Source of the DNA: Ecytonucleospora hepatopenaei
Lineage: Eukaryota; Microsporidia; Enterocytozoonidae
NCBI GenBank assembly: GCA_026692725.1
Contig: JAPMUG010000002.1
Location: forward strand, 124,001-188,000
Length of the DNA stretch: 64,000 bases
Reading direction: 5' to 3'
Part shown: piece after piece, positions 57,979 to 64,000 of the stretch
Layout of the letters: the number at the start of each line of letters is the position of its first letter
Position numbering within the stretch: the stretch's first letter is position 1
Made by a program: the position numbers and the translations under genes
Notes under the pieces: model-generated
The model's input: only the letters and a program-made list of their open reading frames with translations
The model's database searches: none
What the model was told of the DNA's origin: nothing

Positions 57979-58929
57979 TTATAATTTGTTCTTTTTGACA
58001 AAAGGCATGTAGTTAAACAAAAGAACTTCCTTTAAACCTTTGTTTAGCCATTTCATTTCGTTATAGATGGCTAATATTGTGTAACCAATAAAAACAAAAT
58101 TAATTATATAACCAAAGCGTAAGAAAAAAGTGGTAAATGTAAAAGTCCTAAACAAAAACAAAATGTATATTAATAATGTAACAATAAAATTAATGGATTG
58201 TAAAGTTAATGCTGCATATCTTTGCCATATATATTCCATTTCTACCTTAACATGTATTAAAATAAAAGTTAATGTGTTTATTGTGAGTATGAATAAGTTT
58301 AAAATCATTTTAAAAGTAAAGTTCATTGTTTTTGGTCTTACATCGATGCCAAAATAGGTTAAATTATAAGATTTCTCCCAGAGTAGGTCATAAAGCATAG
58401 ATATATTTAAAAGCGCAATACCAAGTTTGGTAGAGGACATGATATTTCGTGCCTGGTATGCATTTATAATGTTTTCGTCGTTTGTCATCTTCATGATGTT
58501 TTTTACGCTAACCACCTGCAGGCTTTTTATTTGAGAAAATGCAAAAATAAATTCTATTGCTGAGCATATAAAAATTAAAACCACCAAAAACCAGTATATT
58601 TTTATTTGCAGCGTAATAAATAAAAGCAGCAATCCAACGCACAAAAGAACTGCAAAGACATAGAGTATGAGGCAGCAGTATAGTGTGTATTTGTAGAACG
58701 TAATGTTTTGCTTTATCAGACTGTACAAAAATCCAAATAAAATTGTCAGGTTAATTAGCATAACCTTCAATGCATGGTAATTTATAAATAATGTCGTTTT
58801 TATATTTTCTTTTTTTGCGGGTAGAATGAGTATAAAAATTATAACGTTCTTAAACATCATCATTAGGCTGTGTACTTTTAAACTTTGCTTTAGCTCCGGC
58901 ACTTCTCTTCTTATAAACTTAAAAAACAT
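57979..58929 (-). CDS. Polytopic membrane protein, array member A
   Basis: This is the first of four paralogues by position, about 316 residues, with about eight hydrophobic segments. It shares with members B, C and D a central motif after the fourth segment, here VSVKNIMKMTN (B: MSLKNITKYTS; C: ISYKNITRFTS). It also shares a C-terminal G-x-GLKE motif, here LNKGLKEV, and ends with basic residues. The function is unknown. It is the most divergent member. The longer frame begins at TTG; the ATG at 58929 follows AACCCT directly. The stop of member B is 20 bases upstream. Confidence 0.75.
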   Translation of the reverse strand: MFFKFIRREVPELKQSLKVHSLMMMFKNVIIFILILPAKKENIKTTLFINYHALKVMLINLTILFGFLYSLIKQNITFYKYTLYCCLILYVFAVLLCVGLLLLFITLQIKIYWFLVVLIFICSAIEFIFAFSQIKSLQVVSVKNIMKMTNDENIINAYQARNIMSSTKLGIALLNISMLYDLLWEKSYNLTYFGIDVRPKTMNFTFKMILNLFILTINTLTFILIHVKVEMEYIWQRYAALTLQSINFIVTLLIYILFLFRTFTFTTFFLRFGYIINFVFIGYTILAIYNEMKWLNKGLKEVLLFNYMPFVKKNKL

Positions 58930-58930
58930 T

Positions 58931-58937
58931 AGGGTTG
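58931..58937 (-). promoter_or_regulatory. Start motif of array member A
   Basis: Coding-strand AACCCT is joined to the ATG at 58929 and decides it against the upstream TTG frame start. Confidence 0.45.
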
Positions 58938-58949
58938 AATAAACAAAGA

Positions 58950-59915
58950 TCAAAATTTATTTACATCTCTGATCTTATTTCTTTTGATATTATACACTTC
59001 CAATAATCCACTTCCGAGTGTTTTGTATTCGTCTTTCATGTCAAATAATGCATTTATAACAAAAAACATCCAAAAAATATCATAAAAATCGTAATCAAAA
59101 CATATAGGTGAATGTATTACCATATAGCTGATTGTTGAAATGATTGAAAATACTATTAATATAAAAATTAATGAGATAATGATCTTTCTTTGCTTCTTAT
59201 TTTCATTATTGAGTCTTATTGAAAGCATAAAAACAATCAAAATTGAAATTATAAAGGAAAATAATTTGCAAGTTATATTTAACTTTGATTTAAAAATATG
59301 GTACATATGACAGTATGAAGAAGGTTCTACAGCTGATGTTAAATAAAGCAATAAATTTTTAAAAAATAAACTTGAAATAAATCCCAAAAAAATTATTCTT
59401 AAAGTCTCTATTTTCATCCTTTTTTCCCATGCAATGATTATTTTAACGTCAGAAGTGTATTTTGTTATGTTTTTGAGAGACATTGGGCCAAGTAATTTGG
59501 TTGTTTTTGCAACAACTGTAATTTCTAATGCAACTATAAATAGCAGGATTGACAGTATAAAGTAATTGACATATAATTTGTTTTGTATGTAAATGTACAG
59601 AAGCTGAAACCCATAGACAATTCCCAGCATAAGGAGCCATTTTCCAGTTATGTTAATTAATTTGTATCCTACTATATTTAGGGAATTAAGTGACCAGAGA
59701 TATCCAATGGTTAAAAAAATGTTTATGTTAAAAATAGTGAATATGTTACGTAGCACAATTATTTTTATTTTGTTGTATTTTTCAAATTGTTGCGTGTTTG
59801 CTAAAATTGCATTTGCTGTATTTTTAAATATTAGCAAAATTATATGAAAATGTGCACATAAATTTAGTTCGTGGTGTTCTTTTGTGGCTAATCTGAATTT
59901 ATTGTTTGTTTGCAT
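58950..59915 (-). CDS. Polytopic membrane protein, array member B
   Basis: This is the second member of the four-gene array, 321 residues, with about eight hydrophobic segments. The N-terminal block (ANTQQFEKYNKIKIIVLRNIFTIFNINIFLTIGYLWSLN) aligns with that of member C. The central motif is SLKNITKYTS and the C-terminal motif LGSGLLEVYNI, followed by the tail NKIRDVNKF. No catalytic or transport motif is visible. B and C are the closest pair by eye. TTTACCTT sits directly before the ATG. Confidence 0.8.
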   Translation of the reverse strand: MQTNNKFRLATKEHHELNLCAHFHIILLIFKNTANAILANTQQFEKYNKIKIIVLRNIFTIFNINIFLTIGYLWSLNSLNIVGYKLINITGKWLLMLGIVYGFQLLYIYIQNKLYVNYFILSILLFIVALEITVVAKTTKLLGPMSLKNITKYTSDVKIIIAWEKRMKIETLRIIFLGFISSLFFKNLLLYLTSAVEPSSYCHMYHIFKSKLNITCKLFSFIISILIVFMLSIRLNNENKKQRKIIISLIFILIVFSIISTISYMVIHSPICFDYDFYDIFWMFFVINALFDMKDEYKTLGSGLLEVYNIKRNKIRDVNKF

Positions 59916-59937
59916 AAGGTAAACAAAATATGATTTT

Positions 59938-60034
59938 AAATATAATAGTAAATAGTTTTGTTAAAATATAATAGTAAATAGTTTTGATTAAAATATAATA
60001 GCTAATAGTTTTATTAAAATATAATATCTAACAA
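59938..60034. repeat. 26-27-base direct repeat between array genes B and C
   Basis: Three full units and a partial fourth begin near 59938, 59964, 59991 and 60017. Each contains AAATATAATAG followed by TAATAGTTTTRTTA-type sequence with small changes. It occupies most of the 219-base gap between members B and C. Its AATAGTTTTA core resembles the TATTAGTTTTAA core of the 28-base repeat at 55891. Confidence 0.8.
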
Positions 60035-60134
60035 TTTAAAAATTTAATCTAATGATTAAGAAATTATATATGTCTGTGCTAAATATTTAATTTATTTTTA
60101 TTTTATAAAATATATAAAAAACTATAAAATATTT

Positions 60135-61055
60135 TTAAAATTTATTTATAGTTTTATTTACATGAATCCTTTCTAATTCTTTAAGTCCCTTGCCCAATGT
60201 TCTATATTCTTTTACAGCAATAAAAAACGCATGTATAACAAAAAACACTCTAAAAATATGTATAAAATCATATTCTGTTGATATAATGTGGTTTTTTGTG
60301 TATTCAAAATAAGCACCTGCTATATCTAAAAAAATTAAAATCCATAATAAAATAAATATGCATATTCTGTGTGTTTTACTCTCTTTATCGAGGTTTATAC
60401 TCAAGAACAATACAAGTGTTACTGATATTATGTTTACAATAAAATCAGTAAACATTTCATATTTATTTATTTTTATTATATTGTTGCAAACATTTTTCAT
60501 GATACTTTTTAAAGATGTTTTTGCAACATATACAAAAACAAACCCAATCAGACCAATGCGTATGGTTTTTAAACATTTGCGCTTGTTCCATGCATCAATC
60601 AGAAATGCATTTGACGTAAATCGAGTTATGTTTTTGTAAGAAATCGGTCCTAACTTTTTTGATGTGCTTGATACATTGTATATCTCATAGAACACCAAAA
60701 TATTCAAAACCACCACCAGCACGTAGTTTACATGCAAATCGTTGACTAAATACGTTCCCATGCACTGCAGTCCTACGGAAATCGCCAGCATCAAAAAACA
60801 CTGCGACGTAATGGCCAGCTGCTCATAGCTCTTAATGTCCATATTTAGCAATGTCCACGTGTATCCAACATGTAAAAACAAATTTACTATAAATATAATT
60901 AAAATGTTTTTGGTCGTGTAAAATGCTATTTTGTCATATTTCTTAAACTGCCATAAATCAGCCATCCAAAAAACAATTGCATTTTTGCCAATAAAAATGG
61001 ATGAGTGAAATGAAATGTTTCTTTTCAATTTACTGTTGAGATTTGTTGTGATCAT
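60135..61055 (-). CDS. Polytopic membrane protein, array member C
   Basis: This is the third member, about 306 residues from the ATG at 61055; the longer frame starts at TTG. It is close to B: WQFKKYDKIAFYTTKNILIIFIVNLFLHVGYTW at the N-terminus, ISYKNITRFTS in the centre, and LGKGLKELERI with the tail NKTINKF at the end. About eight membrane segments are seen. No C-run motif is apparent at this start, unlike the other members. Confidence 0.78.
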   Translation of the reverse strand: MITTNLNSKLKRNISFHSSIFIGKNAIVFWMADLWQFKKYDKIAFYTTKNILIIFIVNLFLHVGYTWTLLNMDIKSYEQLAITSQCFLMLAISVGLQCMGTYLVNDLHVNYVLVVVLNILVFYEIYNVSSTSKKLGPISYKNITRFTSNAFLIDAWNKRKCLKTIRIGLIGFVFVYVAKTSLKSIMKNVCNNIIKINKYEMFTDFIVNIISVTLVLFLSINLDKESKTHRICIFILLWILIFLDIAGAYFEYTKNHIISTEYDFIHIFRVFFVIHAFFIAVKEYRTLGKGLKELERIHVNKTINKF

Positions 61056-61092
61056 TGTTTGTTTTGATAACAATTTTAATTATAAACAAATG

Positions 61093-62040
61093 TCATATTT
61101 TGTTGAAACTACGCCTGTTTATTTTTTCCAAAAATTCCTTAAGCCCTTTTCCGCAGCTGCGGTAATCTTGCAATATGACAAAAAAAGCATAAACAAAAAA
61201 TAAACCTCTAAAAAAATGATAAAAAAGTGAATAGTCTCCAACATTCCAATACTTTACCGTTTGGAATGTACCCACTATAAAATCTGATATTACTATGATT
61301 GAAATTAAAATCAATAAAATTATTCTTTGCTTTAAATTTTCCTTGTCTAAATCTATCGATAAAATAAAAAATACCGCTATCACAAATATATTGAGCAATA
61401 AGAAAAAAATATCACTTAAAAGAGAAGGCTTTAAAAATACATAGACTTCCTTGTTTTCTCCCATGTCAACTGTATGCGTAAACCAGAAAATCATAAAGGA
61501 CATTATGATGTATGAAATTATAAAAATACGCAAAACAACAACCCTCGTTCGAATGCGAATCAACTGTAATATGCTGTAATCCGCTGTAAAGCTGGTAAAT
61601 CGCTGAATGGAAGAAACACCAACATAGTACACAAATAATTTTATAAAAATAATTTCAAAAATAGACAGCAAAAAGTAAATAATGTTACACACAAATGCAC
61701 AAATGTTTGTTATCTTCTTTAACAATAAAATCACCTGTATTAAATACACTGTTTCAAAAACAAACAGTTCTAAAGAAATCACAAATGTAGTTTGGTAACA
61801 AATTAAGCTTTTATTTAACAATGCCCATAAAAACCCTAACAAATTGCTTATGTTGATTATACACAATATAAATATTTTAACAACTAAATAATTTCTATCG
61901 ATACCTTCTATCGTATCATTTGTTCCCTTTAGGTTTAAAAATATCAACAGTGCTTTTAAAATAAAAACATACTTGTGGAATGTAATTCCTATCTTTAAGC
62001 TGTAATCATCATTTTTATTTTCTAAACTAAAAATATTCAT
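61093..62040 (-). CDS. Polytopic membrane protein, array member D
   Basis: This is the fourth member, 315 residues, with about eight hydrophobic segments. It shares the central motif (VSSIQRFTS), the C-terminal CGKGLKEFLEKI and a basic NKI tail. It is more distant from B and C. Its stop lies 37 bases from the start of member C. TCACCCACC lies about 10-18 bases before the ATG. It sits 55 bases downstream of the Lys/Glu-rich membrane protein on the same strand, and the two may be functionally linked, which is inference. Confidence 0.78.
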   Translation of the reverse strand: MNIFSLENKNDDYSLKIGITFHKYVFILKALLIFLNLKGTNDTIEGIDRNYLVVKIFILCIINISNLLGFLWALLNKSLICYQTTFVISLELFVFETVYLIQVILLLKKITNICAFVCNIIYFLLSIFEIIFIKLFVYYVGVSSIQRFTSFTADYSILQLIRIRTRVVVLRIFIISYIIMSFMIFWFTHTVDMGENKEVYVFLKPSLLSDIFFLLLNIFVIAVFFILSIDLDKENLKQRIILLILISIIVISDFIVGTFQTVKYWNVGDYSLFYHFFRGLFFVYAFFVILQDYRSCGKGLKEFLEKINRRSFNKI

Positions 62041-62095
62041 GCAATAGGTGGGTGATGTATTTATTTATAACGTATTTATTTATAAACAATCGTGA

Positions 62096-64000
62096 TTATA
62101 TTTTACCACTTTCTATATCTTCTATTTTTGTCGAAAGCAATTCAAAGGGATACACTTTTCTTTTTATCAAGCTCATGTTTTCATTGTTGTCAACAAGGTG
62201 GAAAAATCCAATAAATTCTGCATAATACTTTGCTTTATGGCTGTATTTTGTTTTTGAAATTGCGTCTAGAACTTTTTGCTCGGTGGAAATTGAATTCCAA
62301 TTCAGTCCTAAAACTGCGCTAATAAACTGAATTTCTTTGTTTCCTTTGTCTTCCTGCAAGTCTCTTTTCATTAGCTCCTTGAAAAGGTCTTTGTCAAATG
62401 ATTTGTCTCCATTTGTCGTTCTTTCGCTGTAATGAAACAAAATCACCTTTACGTTTTTGTTGCTATCGCGTGTTATTGGGTATAACAAACTTCCATCGAC
62501 AAGTTTGTCTAGTTTATACGACCTGTTTCTCAAATCTTCTTCTATTACATCTTCAATTGAGCCTGTAGTAATGTCACTGTATTTGTCAAGATTAAACAGG
62601 TAAAAGGTTACTGTTACCCTTCTAATAAATAAAATAAGCAGTACCAGGCATGTCAACAACAAACTAACTAAACAAATCTTTAAATAAAACCACTTGTCTT
62701 TGTTTCTAAATGGAAACCATGGTATAAATGCAACAATGAGAAAAAATAAACATATATAGTTGAATCTTACAGTACAATCAAATATTATTTCAGTACAAAT
62801 TAAAAATATCGCAATTAAAATGAGGTTTAAAATACCAAAAAATAAAAAAATTGATCTTTTGTCTACGTTTTCTAATTTTTCATTTGTTTTGGTATTTTCC
62901 ACGTCTTTTTTCTGTTCTTTGTTTGTTGACTGTTCCAGTGTTTTTTCTTCTTGTTTTTGTCCAAAAACTGTACCTTCTTGTGTTTTGGAATTTTTAAGTG
63001 CATCATTTCCATTGTTTGTGTTATCTTTCTCTTTATCTTTTTCATTATTTGTTTTGTCATTGTCTGTATTTACATTATCTTTTTTGTTTTCTTTGTTTAA
63101 TTTATCATTTTCTTTATTTAAATTGTCTTTTTCCTTATTTAATTTATCATTTTCTTTTTCTTTTGCTTTTTCGTCATCCTTCTTTTTTTCACTCGCTAAT
63201 ATATTACTTTCCTTTTCAACTACCTGACTTTCTTTTTCTGCATTTTTTAATGCTTCTTCCTTTTTTTGTTCGGCACTTGCTTCCTCTTTTTTATTTTGAT
63301 CCTCTTCCTTTTTTGCTTCATTCTCTTCTTTCTTTTGCTTTTCAACATTTTCTTTAATACTTTTTGTTTTTTTAGGTTCTTCTTCTGTTTCTTTTTTTAT
63401 ATTTTCTAAATTATTGTTATTTTCTTTTTCTTCCTTATTGATATCTGATTCTTCCTTTTCTTTAGTCTTTAAATTTTGTTCTTTTTCTTTTAAAGTATTT
63501 TCTGCTTCCTTTTTATCATTTTCTGTCTTTTCTTTTTTGTCATTAGCAACTTTAACCTCTTTTTCCTTTTCTTTCTCTTTTTCTTTTAGTTTGTTTATTT
63601 TCTCTTTTTGTTCTTTACCTTGAGATTCTTTCTTTTCTGCATTTTCTCGCTCAATTTTTGCTTTTCTGTGTTCTTCTTCTTTTTGTTTGTGCTCTTTTTC
63701 TCTTTCTTTCAATTCTTTTTGTTTTTCTTCTGCAATTAACTTTGCCTTCTGATGTTCTTTTTCGGCCTTTTCTTTTTCTTCTTTAGCCTTAAGTCTTTTG
63801 TTGTATAGTGCTTTTCTTTTTTCTTCTAACTGTTTTCGTCTTTCTGCTCTTTTTTTCATATCTTCCTCGTGTTTTTTTAAATTTTGTTCGTGTCTTTTTC
63901 TCTCTTCTTCTGCTTTTTTTCTTCTCTCCTGGGCTCTCTTAACAGCTTCAGCATATTTTTTCCTTTGTTCTTCATGTTCTCTTGCCCGTTTTCTGTGTTC
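62096..64000 (-). CDS. Very Lys/Glu-rich membrane-anchored protein, 5' end outside the window
   Basis: The open frame continues through the right edge, so the start is missing; at least 634 residues are seen. Counting from the first ATG inside the window (63859), about 330 residues are an extremely charged, probably coiled or single-helix region (KEKEKEKE, KLNKEN and QKKEE units). Three hydrophobic segments follow (about 336-355, 366-383, 394-413). A globular C-terminal domain of about 170 residues begins YSDITTGSIEDVIEEDL. The upstream 47 residues in frame are equally charged. The charged part probably faces the cytoplasm or spore interior. The family is unknown. Internal ATG codons are not likely starts. 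Confidence 0.75.
   Translation of the reverse strand, partial: EHRKRAREHEEQRKKYAEAVKRAQERRKKAEEERKRHEQNLKKHEEDMKKRAERRKQLEEKRKALYNKRLKAKEEKEKAEKEHQKAKLIAEEKQKELKEREKEHKQKEEEHRKAKIERENAEKKESQGKEQKEKINKLKEKEKEKEKEVKVANDKKEKTENDKKEAENTLKEKEQNLKTKEKEESDINKEEKENNNNLENIKKETEEEPKKTKSIKENVEKQKKEENEAKKEEDQNKKEEASAEQKKEEALKNAEKESQVVEKESNILASEKKKDDEKAKEKENDKLNKEKDNLNKENDKLNKENKKDNVNTDNDKTNNEKDKEKDNTNNGNDALKNSKTQEGTVFGQKQEEKTLEQSTNKEQKKDVENTKTNEKLENVDKRSIFLFFGILNLILIAIFLICTEIIFDCTVRFNYICLFFLIVAFIPWFPFRNKDKWFYLKICLVSLLLTCLVLLILFIRRVTVTFYLFNLDKYSDITTGSIEDVIEEDLRNRSYKLDKLVDGSLLYPITRDSNKNVKVILFHYSERTTNGDKSFDKDLFKELMKRDLQEDKGNKEIQFISAVLGLNWNSISTEQKVLDAISKTKYSHKAKYYAEFIGFFHLVDNNENMSLIKRKVYPFELLSTKIEDIESGKI

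Noticed and set aside
62760..63227. Plus-strand Phe/Ser-rich open frame
   Set aside because: It is the antisense of the Lys/Glu-rich coding region (GAA/AAA read as TTC/TTT); the composition explains the lack of stops.
1..64000. CRISPR array, insertion sequence or bacterial operon
   Set aside because: No spaced direct repeats, transposase or ribosome-binding sites were seen. The genes are eukaryotic, and AsnA is the only clearly bacterial-type gene.
1..64000. Alternative genetic code
   Set aside because: Only two to three isolated interruptions were seen among some fifty genes, with TAA and TGA used as normal stops elsewhere; single-base causes are simpler.

Overview
The window is a strongly AT-rich, intron-poor, tightly packed eukaryotic segment. 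It reads as a microsporidian genome (Fungi-related obligate intracellular parasite). The support is threefold. Ordinary eukaryotic informational genes (MCM4, RPB2, TAF10, RAD51, FIGNL1-like, Psf3, eIF2A, PP1, AlaRS, GluRS, GlnRS, NSA2, Utp14, Air1/2) are single exons and mostly shorter than fungal homologues. Neighbouring genes are often separated by only 1-60 bases. Many start codons are preceded within about 0-25 bases by a short C-run motif (TTTTTACCC, TATCCT, AACCCT and similar), which matches the described microsporidian CCC-like start-proximal signal. The genus cannot be fixed from sequence alone.

Layout. 1-9.3 kb: MCM4, an unknown Ser/Lys-rich protein, a ketosphinganine reductase, Mn-type SOD, a frame-disrupted eIF4E, a signal-peptide HAD phosphatase, GlnRS and a small secreted coiled-coil protein. 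9.7-16.5 kb: tRNA-Gln, bacterial-type asparagine synthetase AsnA, a secreted unknown, a Sec5-like exocyst subunit, M17 leucine aminopeptidase and a FIGNL1-like AAA ATPase. 16.6-29.9 kb: RPB2, Psf3, an R-SNARE, a Mei2-type RRM protein, a tail-anchored inositol phosphate 5-phosphatase, TAN1, Utp14, an SRP72-like TPR protein and several unknowns. 30-46 kb: a polytopic membrane protein, AlaRS, a MOZART1-like microprotein, an Asn-rich nucleoporin-like protein, GluRS, a DcpS-like protein with a lost HIT triad, an RRM protein, an LSm protein, Air1/2, tRNA-Val, a SET methyltransferase, PP1 and eIF2A. 46-58 kb: a membrane transporter-like protein, a Myb protein, a frame-disrupted DEAH helicase, an ankyrin protein, NSA2, RAD51, TAF10, PGS1 and a small C2H2 protein.

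58-64 kb changes character. Four paralogous polytopic membrane proteins of about 306-321 residues lie head to tail on the minus strand. Upstream of them is a very Lys/Glu-rich membrane-anchored protein that runs off the right edge. This looks like a lineage-specific expanded family and is the least explained part of the window.

The two clear coding disruptions (eIF4E near 5145, DEAH helicase near 51012) are both cured by a single extra base. They may be assembly errors, real lesions or frameshifting; the sequence alone cannot decide. Several start codons were moved inward from the longest open frame because that frame begins at TTG or GTG, or because a C-run motif sits directly before an internal ATG.
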